Source: DASXTW01 sp036505215 (GTDB lineage: Bacteria; Actinomycetota; UBA4738). From it: DNA of 64,000 bases. A program made the translations under genes and the position numbers. A model generated the notes under the pieces. It saw only the letters and a program-made list of their open reading frames with translations, was not told where the DNA came from and did not search any database. Positions 24,251 to 33,001 of the stretch are shown piece by piece (the stretch's first letter is position 1; each line of letters begins with the position of its first letter). The stretch covers positions 4,543 to 68,542 of the forward strand of contig DASXTW010000100.1 of NCBI GenBank assembly GCA_036505215.1, read 5' to 3'.

Positions 24251-26629
24251 ATGCCGAGCCCACCTGATCGGGAGCGACCTCTCTCTCCTGATGCATCGCG
24301 GTCGGCCGGAGGCTGGAAGGGAGCCGCTCGGGCGCTCGCCGGACCGGTGCTCATCGCCGCGGTCGTGGTCGTGGTGCTGCACGACGTGGCATTCGGAGGG
24401 ATGATCACCCTCGGCGACATCTCTACCTACTTCCTCCCCAACTACTGCTTCCTGGGCAGGAGCCTGTCGGCGGGCCACGTGCCATCGTGGAATCCGTACA
24501 CGCTCGGCGGCACGCCGTTCGCGGCAGATCCTCAGTCAGGATGGATGTACCTCCTGCCTATGCTGCTGTTCACCGTCCTCCCGTGCGACCCGGCCATGCG
24601 CCTGATGATCGTCTCCCTCCCGATCCTGGCCGGGCTCGGCCTCTACTGGTTCCTGCGGGTCGAAGGGGCCTCCAGGCCCGCGGCCACGGTGGGGGGCCTG
24701 GCTCTTGCCGGGAGCATGGCGGGAGCCGAGCTCGTGACGTCGCTGCCCTTCGCCGGCACGCTGGCCTGGACCTCGCTGGCCCTTGGGGCGAGCGCCCGGT
24801 ATGTACGGGCCGGGACCTGGGCGGGAAGGCTCGGATGGGCGGGCCTGGTGGCGTTCCTGTGGGGCCAGCTGGCGGCGGCCCATCTCAGCATCGGCCTGCT
24901 GGTCGGAACCGCGGCCCTGGCCGCCTACCTCGTCGCCGTCGCCGTGCGGAACATCCGTGCGGGAGCCTGGAGTGTCTGGGGCGCGCTCGGGATTTGCCTG
25001 CTCCTCTTGCCCTGGGCGGCCCTGCTCAACGCCGCGTTCTTCCTGCCCCGGCTGACCAACCTGCCGGAAACGAACCTCTCCTTGGGGTACGGGCGGCTCC
25101 AGGCGCTGGGTCGCCAGCTCGCGGGGTTCCCCCAACTGCCGAGACAGACCGGGCCCGCCGCGGCTCCCGATTGGCCCCTCGACCTGGCTGCCTCGCCGGC
25201 CGCTCACCTGGGCGCGGTTGTCCTGGGGCTGTCGTTCGCCGCCCTGTGGTCGAAGCAGAGCCGGCATCTGGCCGTGGCGTTTTCGGTGCTCGGGGCCTTG
25301 GCGTACGTCCTGTCACAGCGAGCCGTGGCCACGTGGGTCCTGACAGTCGCGCCTTCGTGGCGCGTGGTCGACTTCTACCTGCGCCGGCCTGACTGGATGG
25401 GCTACGGGCTGCTGCTCTCCGTGGCTGTGCTCGGGGCCCTTGGCGTCGATGCGTGGCTGAGGGCGAACTCGGCGCGGCAGCGAGCATTGATGGCCGCGCC
25501 CGGGGTGGCGGCATGGGGGCTGCTCCCACTGGGGTTGGGTGGGGGAATCCGGCTGGGGCTGCTCGGGCTGGCGGCCGCCGCCACCGCGCCCGTCCTCGTG
25601 GGGGCGACGAAGCGAGCGATGCTGGCGGCCGGGATCCCGGCAGTGCTGACGGTGGAGCTCGTGGCCAACGGGCTCATGGGATATCGGGAGCTGCCGTTCA
25701 GACCGGCGCCGGTCCTGTTGGTCCAGTTCCCCACTCCGACCCTGCGCATGGACTCGTACCTGCGGCCCGACCAGGTGGCTCGGGCGCTTGAGCAGCGCTC
25801 CGACGGGCGGTATATCGTCCAGGATCTGCCAGAGTGGCGGAGGCTCCTGGCCGATCCCCGCTCGACGATCTTCCGGATCGAGCAGGCCCAGGGATACAAC
25901 CCGATCCAGCTGAAGCGGTACTGGTTCTTCGTCCGGGCTGTGACGCCCGTGATCCTCGATCACAATCTGTCGGTCTTCTATCGTCCGCCGAACGTGCTCC
26001 TCAACCTGCTCCAGGTGAAGTACGTCGTGGCCCCCGCCTGGCCCTATCCCTCTCCCTATGTGGGACCGCTGGCCGCCCAGGGCCCGGCCCGGCTGTTCAG
26101 GTCGACCGACCCGGCGCCTCGAGCATCGGTCGTGGGGGCCTGGGAGGCCGCGCCAGGATTCAACGCGGCCTTGCGCGAGGTGACCCGCGAGGGATTCGAC
26201 CCTCGAACCCGAGTGGTGCTTGAGACGGACCCCGGTCTCGGCCGGGAGGAAGGATCGGTCGGCAATTCCGGAAACGCCGAGTACACGTCCCTCGGCATGC
26301 AGTCGGCTCGGGTACGCGTGGAAGCCCGAGTCCCGGCCCTGGTGTTGATCCGCACCCCATATGCCCGAGGGTGGCACGCGACGGTGGACGGCCGACCGGA
26401 GAAGGTCCTGGTAGCCGACTTCTTCGCCCAGGCCGTGCCGGTCGGCCGGGGGCGACACACGGTGCTGGTCGAATACGACGATCCTTCGATCGGGTACGGG
26501 CTGGCCGGATCGGCGCTCGGGCTCGCGCTGCTGACTGGCTCGATCCTCGTTGTCGCCCGAAGGGACCGGCGTGGGCCGGTGAGCGGGCCGGAGCCCTATG
26601 TGCGGATGGGATCTCGGCGGCAGTCGTAG
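24251..26629 (+). CDS. YfhO-family membrane glycosyltransferase, paralogue 1
   Basis: A 792-residue protein of the YfhO family (GT-C fold). An N-terminal helix (GPVLIAAVVVVVLHDVAFGG) is followed by the first external loop TLGDISTYFLPNYCFLGRSLS and AGHVPSWNPYTLGG. The loop's Asp is the usual acid of GT-C enzymes. About ten more helices reach ~residue 480. The extracytoplasmic C-terminal half contains QGYNPIQLKRYWFF and ends with LIRTPYARGWHATVDGRP, QAVPVGRGRHTVLVEYDDPSIGYG and a last helix, all YfhO signatures. In Bacillus and Listeria, YfhO proteins transfer a sugar from undecaprenyl phosphate to cell-surface teichoic acid. The acceptor here is unknown. Its 3' end overlaps the next, convergent gene by 34 bp. 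Confidence 0.83.
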   Translation: MPSPPDRERPLSPDASRSAGGWKGAARALAGPVLIAAVVVVVLHDVAFGGMITLGDISTYFLPNYCFLGRSLSAGHVPSWNPYTLGGTPFAADPQSGWMYLLPMLLFTVLPCDPAMRLMIVSLPILAGLGLYWFLRVEGASRPAATVGGLALAGSMAGAELVTSLPFAGTLAWTSLALGASARYVRAGTWAGRLGWAGLVAFLWGQLAAAHLSIGLLVGTAALAAYLVAVAVRNIRAGAWSVWGALGICLLLLPWAALLNAAFFLPRLTNLPETNLSLGYGRLQALGRQLAGFPQLPRQTGPAAAPDWPLDLAASPAAHLGAVVLGLSFAALWSKQSRHLAVAFSVLGALAYVLSQRAVATWVLTVAPSWRVVDFYLRRPDWMGYGLLLSVAVLGALGVDAWLRANSARQRALMAAPGVAAWGLLPLGLGGGIRLGLLGLAAAATAPVLVGATKRAMLAAGIPAVLTVELVANGLMGYRELPFRPAPVLLVQFPTPTLRMDSYLRPDQVARALEQRSDGRYIVQDLPEWRRLLADPRSTIFRIEQAQGYNPIQLKRYWFFVRAVTPVILDHNLSVFYRPPNVLLNLLQVKYVVAPAWPYPSPYVGPLAAQGPARLFRSTDPAPRASVVGAWEAAPGFNAALREVTREGFDPRTRVVLETDPGLGREEGSVGNSGNAEYTSLGMQSARVRVEARVPALVLIRTPYARGWHATVDGRPEKVLVADFFAQAVPVGRGRHTVLVEYDDPSIGYGLAGSALGLALLTGSILVVARRDRRGPVSGPEPYVRMGSRRQS

Positions 26630-28638
26630 CCCGGGAATGCGGCAGGATCGGGACGGCGGATTGCGGTGGGCATCCCGATGACCCGGTAGATCGTCATGCC
26701 CTGGTTGGCGAAGACCCGATGCAGGGACGGAAGCCGTGGCAGCGCCGGTCCGTTGGTGGTGCCAATGGTCTCCGAGTAGCCGACGTGGCCGCCCATCAGC
26801 ACGACCACATAGTCGACTCCTTGGGCTCGCAGGAACGCCTGATGCTGCTCTGGTTCGTGGAAGAACTCCCTGGCATCGAGGAGCAGCCGGACGATGGGCT
26901 GCATGATGTTCGGACGAAGGAAGGGCGTGGCGCCCTCCAGAACCGCTACGCGGCCGGTGAGGGCCTCGAAGACGCCAACCGTGTGCTCGTTGGTGAGCAA
27001 TCGGGCGTCGCACGGCGTCTGGCTGCGGATCCAATCGAAGCCCTCAACCAGGGCCGCGCCACTTGTGCGGGGGCTCTGCGCCCGGCCATCGACGAGGAGC
27101 GCGGCGGCCACCAGGACCGCGATCACGAAGCCAGCGAGAGGCCCCATCCATGACCGGAACCTCCCCAGGGCCAGCAAGACACCTTCGACCAGGACCAGCG
27201 CCACCAGCGCGACGGGGATCGAACTGTAGTCGAAGAGCCGGCGTATCCCGAACCAGGCCGGCATGTACAGGTGGTACCGCAAAGAGAACAGCCAGGTGAG
27301 GATCACGATCACCGCGCCCAGCCCACAGGCGGTCAGGCCCACGGGCTTCAGCTCGCGCGGGAACCACAGGAGGATGGCCACCGCCGCGAGGAGCCCGCAG
27401 AGCACCAGGCCCAGTATCCATATCCTCTTGTGCGGCCGAGGGCCATGCTGCGGCCCGATGGCCGAGCGCACGAACAGGTCGAGCGCACTCTCGGGCGAAA
27501 CGTAGAAGGTCCTGGGGCCGACCACCCTCTGCCCGGGAGCTACCCCGCTGTTGAGATACAAGGTCGGGTCGAACCCCTCCGCGAAGACGTCGTAGCCTCC
27601 GGGGGCCGCCGCTCCGCGCAAGCCGACGTCGCCGTGGGGAAGTACCAGGATGGCTCCTCCGACCGCGATCGTGACCCCGCCAACGCGCAGCGCCGCCAGG
27701 AACGTCCCCTTCAAGTCTCGTTCCGCGAGAACGTGGGCCACCGCATACGCAGCCACTATCGTCACGGCGATGATCACCGGGATGATGTGGATCCCTGCGG
27801 CGACTCCGAGGAGGACCCCGGCCAGGACGGCATCCTTCCATCCGCGCCTGGACCGGAGGGCCCGGATCCCGATCGCGGCGCCGAGGAAGGCCACCAGGCG
27901 GCCGAAGGTCTCTGCCTTGTAGGTGGTGAGGTCCGCCGTGAGCTCCGGATTCAGCACGAACCGATTGGACAGGAGCAAGACGGGTAGCACCGCGGCGGTG
28001 AACCTGAGCCCCATCTCTCGGCCCAGGGACCACAGCGCAAGGGCCAGCCCCACCGACCCGAACCACCCCAGAGCCCCCATGGCCGGAAGGGGCTCCTTTC
28101 CGATGGCGTAGCTGATGCCGGCATTGAGCGCGTTCAGGTACACCTTGTTGACCACCGAGGCATACACGACCCCGTACTGGAGCACCTGCGAAGGGATCCT
28201 TCCGGCATCAGCGATCTCCACCGCATCTGCCCAGTACCGCCAGGCGGTCGCCGTCTGCATGTGCAGCAGCGGCGAGAACGTCAGGCGGACCAGGGCGAAC
28301 CCGATGACCGCCACGAGACCCGCCGCCAGGGCCCAGTGATCCCCCCGCCATTCGGCGCCGATTGCCCGGCCGTGGTGGCGCAGGCTGCCCCGGCGAACGG
28401 CCAGCGCCGAGAGCCCCACGACGACGACGGCCAGCGAGGCGAAGAAAGAGAGGGGACCGAGGACGTGGCCGATCGCCAGGATGAACGCGACGCCACCGGA
28501 GATGACGCACCCCATTCCGAAACACAGGGCGGTCCGGGTCACCACTCCCACCTCCCCCGGGCCATAGATGGCCAGGGTGGCCCCGGCACCCGGGATCAGG
28601 ATGATCAGCGCAATCACGATGACTTCGGCAGCATTCAC
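26596..28638 (-). CDS. Polytopic membrane protein, GT-C-like
   Basis: A 680-residue membrane protein with ~13 hydrophobic segments in the first 520 residues and an extracytoplasmic C-terminal domain (FDWIRSQTPCDARLLTNEHT, then QGVDYVVVLMGG). The early loop TFSPLLHMQTATAWRYWADAV and the NRFVLNPELTADLTTYKAETF loop are distinctive, but I cannot assign a named family. Topology (many helices, then a soluble alpha/beta tail) is that of polyprenyl-phosphate-sugar-dependent transferases such as GT39/GT83 relatives. The GTG start overlaps the stop of a decayed upstream reading frame by four bases (GTGA), evidence that a coupled gene once preceded it. Confidence 0.68.
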   Translation of the reverse strand: MNAAEVIVIALIILIPGAGATLAIYGPGEVGVVTRTALCFGMGCVISGGVAFILAIGHVLGPLSFFASLAVVVVGLSALAVRRGSLRHHGRAIGAEWRGDHWALAAGLVAVIGFALVRLTFSPLLHMQTATAWRYWADAVEIADAGRIPSQVLQYGVVYASVVNKVYLNALNAGISYAIGKEPLPAMGALGWFGSVGLALALWSLGREMGLRFTAAVLPVLLLSNRFVLNPELTADLTTYKAETFGRLVAFLGAAIGIRALRSRRGWKDAVLAGVLLGVAAGIHIIPVIIAVTIVAAYAVAHVLAERDLKGTFLAALRVGGVTIAVGGAILVLPHGDVGLRGAAAPGGYDVFAEGFDPTLYLNSGVAPGQRVVGPRTFYVSPESALDLFVRSAIGPQHGPRPHKRIWILGLVLCGLLAAVAILLWFPRELKPVGLTACGLGAVIVILTWLFSLRYHLYMPAWFGIRRLFDYSSIPVALVALVLVEGVLLALGRFRSWMGPLAGFVIAVLVAAALLVDGRAQSPRTSGAALVEGFDWIRSQTPCDARLLTNEHTVGVFEALTGRVAVLEGATPFLRPNIMQPIVRLLLDAREFFHEPEQHQAFLRAQGVDYVVVLMGGHVGYSETIGTTNGPALPRLPSLHRVFANQGMTIYRVIGMPTAIRRPDPAAFPGYDCRRDPIRT

Positions 28639-29152
28639 GGCCCGCTCCCCGAGTACTGCGCGCCGTCCGTTACTGGCGCCCAGCCCGCCGCGGCCACTTC
28701 CTTCATCACGTCGGCGATGCCGAACGATTGGGCAGGCTGGAGCCAGGCGTAGGTCGCGCGGTGTATGTCAAGGGCAGCACTGGATGATAGACGAGGGTGC
28801 CCAGATACTCCTGGGAAGCTGTGGCATCCGCCGAAGTCTCGCTCGATCGTCGCATGGAGCTACCCGGAGGACGACGTAGCGCCCGGAACCGGCCGCGCTC
28901 AGGTTGCGAAGCCCCTGATACAATGCCGCGCTCGCCCGCATTCGGGACCACCAGCAGATTCACACGGTATTTCTGGACGAGTGACAGGAACGGGACACAG
29001 TCCGTCTGGTCGCCGAGGAGGGTTTGGGGACCATCCGACGTCGGCGCCCAGCGCGCCATGGTGTCTACGTGGATGGCACTCGACGGCATTCGAACCTGGA
29101 ATGATGCGCCACGTGAATGGCGAGCAGGACCGCTTCCGGGGCGCTTTCCCAC
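28635..29152 (-). pseudogene. Decayed gene, three reading frames, upstream of the 26.6-28.6 kb gene
   Basis: Coding-like sequence runs leftward through three frames. Frame 1 reads LLGDQTDCVPFLSLVQKYRV and NLLVVPNAGERG (near 28,930-29,020). Frame 2 continues as LYQGLRNLSAAGSGRYVVLR (near 28,860-28,920). Frame 3 ends as RATYAWLQPAQSFGIADVMK, then EVAAAGWAPVTDGAQYSGSGP, with its TGA at 28635-28637 inside the GTGA start of the next gene. No single frame is open throughout, and frame 3 has a TAG upstream. The KYRV-type segment resembles the soluble C-terminal domain of GT-C-like membrane proteins nearby. This is most likely a 5'-truncated, frameshifted remnant; sequencing error is the alternative. 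Confidence 0.4.
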
Positions 29153-29156
29153 ACAG

Positions 29157-31547
29157 ATGAACCGAGCGACGCGCGCCGTCCGAAGCGCTCTGGCTCGCTA
29201 CGCGGGCGCAGTTGCCGGGCCGCTCCTCATCGTTGGAACCGTTCTTTTCGTCCTCAGAAACTTCGCCTTCCGCGGGCTGCTGACGTTGTCGGACGTCCGG
29301 ACCGTCTACCTCCCCGGGTACTGCTACCTGGGCAAGAGCCTTGCCGCCGGACACATCCCGACATGGAACCCCTACACCATGGCCGGGGTTCCCTTCGCGT
29401 CCGCGCCTGAATCCGGGTGGGGATACCTTCCTCCGACCCTGCTGTTCACCGGATTCGGATGTGGCACGGCGATCCGGTGGATGATCGTGATCCAACCCAT
29501 CCTGGCAGGCCTGGGGATCTACTGGTTCCTCAGGAGCGAGGGCCTTTCGCGTCCAGCGTCAACGGTGGGTGGCCTGTCGCTCGCGCTGCTGATCGCCGGT
29601 GCGAACCTCGTCGTCTCGCTCCCCTTCGCGGGTACCCTGGCCTGGACGGCCCTGGCCCTGGCCGCGGCATCGCGGTACCTGCGCGCCCAGACGTGGTCTG
29701 CTCGGCTGGCCTGGGCCGTTCCCACTGCCCTGGCCTGGGGACAGCTCGCCGCCGCGTATCCGAGCTCGGGCCTTTTGGTGGGGACGCTCGCGCTGGTTGC
29801 GTTTCTCGTGGTGAGGAGCTGGACCCGAGTCGCTCTGGGCGAGCGAGCCCGAAGGGAGGCCATCCTCGCGGTGGGACTTCTCCTCGTGGCTCTGGTTCCA
29901 GTCAACCTGGCGTACTTTCTGCCTCGAGTCAGCTTGGCAGGAAGGACGAGCCTGGGGCTCGGGTACGTGGGCCTGCAACGACTGGGGGAGGCCCTCGCGG
30001 GTCTGCCACCCGGCCCGGTAAGGATCAGAGTGGCCACTGGCTTGTCATGGCCGCTGAAGCTGGCCATCTCACCGGGAGCGCACGCGGCGGCGATCGCCCT
30101 GGGCCTGTGCTTCGCCGCTTTGTGGACCCGACGCTACCGGGCTCTGGCGATCACGTTCAGCCTGTACGGTGTCGTGTGCTACATCCTCGGCCTTCGGTTG
30201 TTCGCTCAGTCAGTCCCCGAGTCGGTCCGATCGATGCGATTCGCCGACTTCTACCTGCACAAGCCGTACTCCTTCATCTTCGAGGTGTTCCTGGCCATCA
30301 GCGTGCTGGCGGGCCTCGGGGTGCAGGCCTGGCGGGAGGCGGACTCGGCACGCCGGCGCGCGGCGATGGTTCTTCCGGGGATCGTCCTGTGGGGAGTGCT
30401 GCCCGCCTCGCTGGGCGCACGCCCGGCCTCGCTGGCCGCACTTGCGGGGGGAGCGTTCGTAGGGGCCGCGGCGCTCGTGGCAGGGATACGCCGGCCCGTG
30501 GCATACGCGCTGGTCCCCGTGGTGATGGCGATCGAGCTTGTGGCAAATACTTTCGTCCCGCAAGGACGAGTCCCCTTCCAGCCCCAACCTCCGAGGCTGG
30601 CGCCCGGGGCATCGCCGTCCGTCGTACTGGACCGCTACCTCGAGCCGAACGCGATCGCCCGGACGATCCATGAGAAAGACGGAGGCCGTTATCTCACCGT
30701 CGGTCCGGGCAAGGTGTATGACCGGGAGAGCAACGACATGCTGCTCTTCCGCAACGAGACCACGGACGGTTTCGGGTCCATCCAGCTCTTGCGGTATTGG
30801 ACCTTCGTTCGGGCCGCGCAGCAATCTCCACTCGAATACCACCGGGCGTTCTTCATCGAGCCCACCCCCCAGATCCTGGATCTCCTGCAGGTCGAGTGGC
30901 TGATCGCCGGCGCCAACCTCCCCCCTCAGGCCGACTGGGTACCGGTGCGCCAGCAGGACGGGTGGATTCTGTACCGGCGAGGAGACCCTTCTCCTCGCGT
31001 CTCGCTCATCGGAAGGTGGAGCGTCGTGGCGAGCCCCGACCTGGCCCGCGACATGACGACCAGTCGTTCATTCGATCCCTCCGAGCAGGTGATCCTGGAA
31101 CGAGATCCTGGCTTGCATTCCGCGGCCGGGGGACAACGGCCGGGAAGTGCCCACTTCGTCTGGCTCGCGAACAATGCCGCGAGGATCGACGTCGACGCTC
31201 CGGCTCCCGGAATCGCGCTGGTCCGAAATTCCTACGACCCCAACTGGCGGGCCACGGTAGACGGACGGCCCGCTCCTGTCCTTGCCGCGGACTACATCCT
31301 GCAGGGGATCCCGGTCGGCTCGGGCCATCACACGATCGTTCTGTCGTACCGCGATACGTCGATCGGCGCAGGACTCGCGGGGTCCGCTCTCTCCATCCTC
31401 GCCCTCCTCGGAAGTTCCCTGGCCATGCGGCGTCGCCGCCGAACGCCCTGGCGGTCACGGTCGGCGCCTGTTCCGGCGGCCGAGCGCAACGCTGTGATCG
31501 GAGCTCCGTCCCCAGGCTCGACTGGGAGCGGCGGCCCCGTCGGATAA
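29157..31547 (+). CDS. YfhO-family membrane glycosyltransferase, paralogue 2
   Basis: A 796-residue YfhO-family protein. The frame is open 120 codons upstream of this ATG, but that part is basic, lacks family features and overlaps the minus-strand relic. The ATG at 29157 puts the first helix (AGPLLIVGTVLFVLRNFAF) at residue ~18, as in the paralogues. The first loop reads TLSDVRTVYLPGYCYLGKSL with AGHIPTWNPYTMAG. The C-terminal external part has LIAGANLPPQADW, LVRNSYDPNWRATVDGRP and GIPVGSGHHTIVLSYRD. Same three-part layout as the genes at 24.3 and 34.7 kb. Predicted to transfer a lipid-linked sugar at the outer face of the membrane. Confidence 0.83.
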   Translation: MNRATRAVRSALARYAGAVAGPLLIVGTVLFVLRNFAFRGLLTLSDVRTVYLPGYCYLGKSLAAGHIPTWNPYTMAGVPFASAPESGWGYLPPTLLFTGFGCGTAIRWMIVIQPILAGLGIYWFLRSEGLSRPASTVGGLSLALLIAGANLVVSLPFAGTLAWTALALAAASRYLRAQTWSARLAWAVPTALAWGQLAAAYPSSGLLVGTLALVAFLVVRSWTRVALGERARREAILAVGLLLVALVPVNLAYFLPRVSLAGRTSLGLGYVGLQRLGEALAGLPPGPVRIRVATGLSWPLKLAISPGAHAAAIALGLCFAALWTRRYRALAITFSLYGVVCYILGLRLFAQSVPESVRSMRFADFYLHKPYSFIFEVFLAISVLAGLGVQAWREADSARRRAAMVLPGIVLWGVLPASLGARPASLAALAGGAFVGAAALVAGIRRPVAYALVPVVMAIELVANTFVPQGRVPFQPQPPRLAPGASPSVVLDRYLEPNAIARTIHEKDGGRYLTVGPGKVYDRESNDMLLFRNETTDGFGSIQLLRYWTFVRAAQQSPLEYHRAFFIEPTPQILDLLQVEWLIAGANLPPQADWVPVRQQDGWILYRRGDPSPRVSLIGRWSVVASPDLARDMTTSRSFDPSEQVILERDPGLHSAAGGQRPGSAHFVWLANNAARIDVDAPAPGIALVRNSYDPNWRATVDGRPAPVLAADYILQGIPVGSGHHTIVLSYRDTSIGAGLAGSALSILALLGSSLAMRRRRRTPWRSRSAPVPAAERNAVIGAPSPGSTGSGGPVG

Positions 31548-31570
31548 CATCGGGAACTCGGAGCCAAGGG

Positions 31571-32200
31571 ATGCACACGGACCCAAGTAGTGAACTTCCA
31601 CGGGACGTCCGCGATGGCGGACCGGGGATCGGTACGTCCTCGACTGCGGACGCGGCTGGAGAGTCCCGCTCGAACCAAGCATCACGTGATGACGGGGGCC
31701 CGCGAAGACCGAGGTTCCTCTTCGTTCGGGGGATCGACTTCGCCAGGCTCACCAGGTTCGGGATGGTGAGTGTGATCACAACGTTCGTCGATTTCGCCAT
31801 CTTCAACCTCCTCGTGATCCCCAAGCTCCTTCCGCCCCTGGTCGCCACGACGATCTCCTACACCTGTGGCATCGTGGCCAGCTTCGTCCTCAACAAGTGG
31901 TTCACGTTCCGGGGAGGCCGGGACAGCCTTGTCCACGAGTTCGGGCTGTTCGTGGGGATCAACGTCGTCGGGCTCGGACTCAACAACGGAGCCGTGGCCC
32001 TCGTGGAGCACGTCGCGGGAGGGGGCACCCTGCTGCTGAACATGGCGAAGCTGGGGGCGGGCGCGCTGACGTGGGTCCTGAAGTTCCTGACCTTCAAGCA
32101 CTGGGTGTTCCCCGTCCGGGAGCCTGTCACGGCTGGCTGGACGAAGGCTGGGGCTGAGGCGCCGGATCAGCGCCCGACCACGGAGGGCCGCACTTGCTGA
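31571..32200 (+). CDS. GtrA-family membrane protein (polyprenyl-phosphate-sugar flippase type)
   Basis: A 209-residue protein. An unusually long, acidic, polar N-terminus of ~55 residues leads to a GtrA domain: FARLTRFGMVSVITTFVDFA, a second helix with TTISYTCGIVASFVLNKWFTF, a third with LFVGINVVGLGLNNGAVAL, and a fourth ending in LKFLTFKHWVF, with the hallmark N(K/R)xFTF and FLxxxxWVF motifs. GtrA proteins are thought to flip undecaprenyl-phosphate-sugars across the membrane, working with a GT2 synthase and a GT-C transferase. Both partner types flank it here (GT2 on the other strand at 32.2 kb; YfhO 24 bp upstream). The start is the ATG 24 bp after the YfhO stop. Its end overlaps the convergent GT2 gene by 34 bp. 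Confidence 0.85.
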   Translation: MHTDPSSELPRDVRDGGPGIGTSSTADAAGESRSNQASRDDGGPRRPRFLFVRGIDFARLTRFGMVSVITTFVDFAIFNLLVIPKLLPPLVATTISYTCGIVASFVLNKWFTFRGGRDSLVHEFGLFVGINVVGLGLNNGAVALVEHVAGGGTLLLNMAKLGAGALTWVLKFLTFKHWVFPVREPVTAGWTKAGAEAPDQRPTTEGRTC

Positions 32201-32976
32201 GCTCGCAGCTTCCTCAGCCTGCGGCGTAACTTGACCAGGCCCCAAAGGGTGCGGGGAATACGGCGGAAGATCCCGGTGCGGGAGTGGCGCAGCTCCTCGG
32301 TCCTGATGGGAACTTCCGTGATTCGAAGACCCGCCCAATCCGCTCGAGCGATCAGCTCCGTGTCGAACAGGTCCTGGGTGGACTCGACCTCGTTCGCCAA
32401 GGGGGCAATGGCCTCTCGCACGAACAGTTTCATCCCGTGTGTCTCCGTCACCCGCACTCCCAACAGGCGACGGACCAACCAGCCGAACGAGCGAGAGATG
32501 ATTCGCCGGATGAGGATCCGCGAGTCGTGCGAGCCGAGCAGCCCTTTGGCGGCGATCACGATGTCGGCGTCGGCCCGCATCGCCATCGCCAGGAAGTCCA
32601 GATCGAAATAGTCGGCGTCGAAATTGACGATGAACTGGCCTCGCGCCGCAAGGAATCCAGCCTTCATGGCCGCACCGTAGTCGGGACGGTCCAGCTGGAG
32701 CACGGTGACCCTCGGGATCTCGCGGGCGAGGTCTTCGGCGACCCTACGCGTGGCGTCCGCGCTCCCGTTCTCGCTCAAGATGATCTCGACGGAGTCGAGT
32801 CCCCGCTTGTGCAAGCCCGCATGGATCAGCTCGACGGTCCGCCGAAGGATCATCTCTTCGTTGTGAACCGGGATGACGATCGATACCGAGTCGGGATCGG
32901 TTTCGGGCGAGACAGGATCAGGCTCCAACCCTGGGCTTTGATCGTCTCCGGGTTGATTTGGGTGCTGTTCTTTCAT
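32167..32976 (-). CDS. GT2 glycosyltransferase (polyprenyl-phosphate-sugar synthase type)
   Basis: A 269-residue cytosolic GT-A enzyme. After a ~25-residue polar N-terminus come VSIVIPVHNEEMILRRTVEL, ILSENGSADATRRVAEDLA, a GAAMKAGFLAA segment and the metal-binding FDADYFDLDF. These match DPM1/dolichyl-phosphate-mannose-synthase-like GT2 enzymes that load a sugar on a polyprenyl phosphate. There is no C-terminal membrane pair, so it would need a separate flippase such as the convergent GtrA gene. The frame is open 28 codons further upstream, but that extension overlaps the previous gene; the ATG at 32976 is preferred. Confidence 0.83.
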   Translation of the reverse strand: MKEQHPNQPGDDQSPGLEPDPVSPETDPDSVSIVIPVHNEEMILRRTVELIHAGLHKRGLDSVEIILSENGSADATRRVAEDLAREIPRVTVLQLDRPDYGAAMKAGFLAARGQFIVNFDADYFDLDFLAMAMRADADIVIAAKGLLGSHDSRILIRRIISRSFGWLVRRLLGVRVTETHGMKLFVREAIAPLANEVESTQDLFDTELIARADWAGLRITEVPIRTEELRHSRTGIFRRIPRTLWGLVKLRRRLRKLRAQQVRPSVVGR

Positions 32977-33001
32977 CGCGGGTACATGGCCGGCGGATAG
33001 C

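Noticed and set aside
25313..27034. A 573-codon minus-strand frame opposite the first YfhO gene
   Set aside because: It is antisense to a conserved YfhO protein and has no hydrophobic pattern or motif of its own.
28797..29156. An N-terminal extension of 120 codons on the second YfhO gene
   Set aside because: The extension is basic, lacks the family pattern and overlaps the minus-strand relic. The ATG at 29157 places the first helix as in the paralogues.
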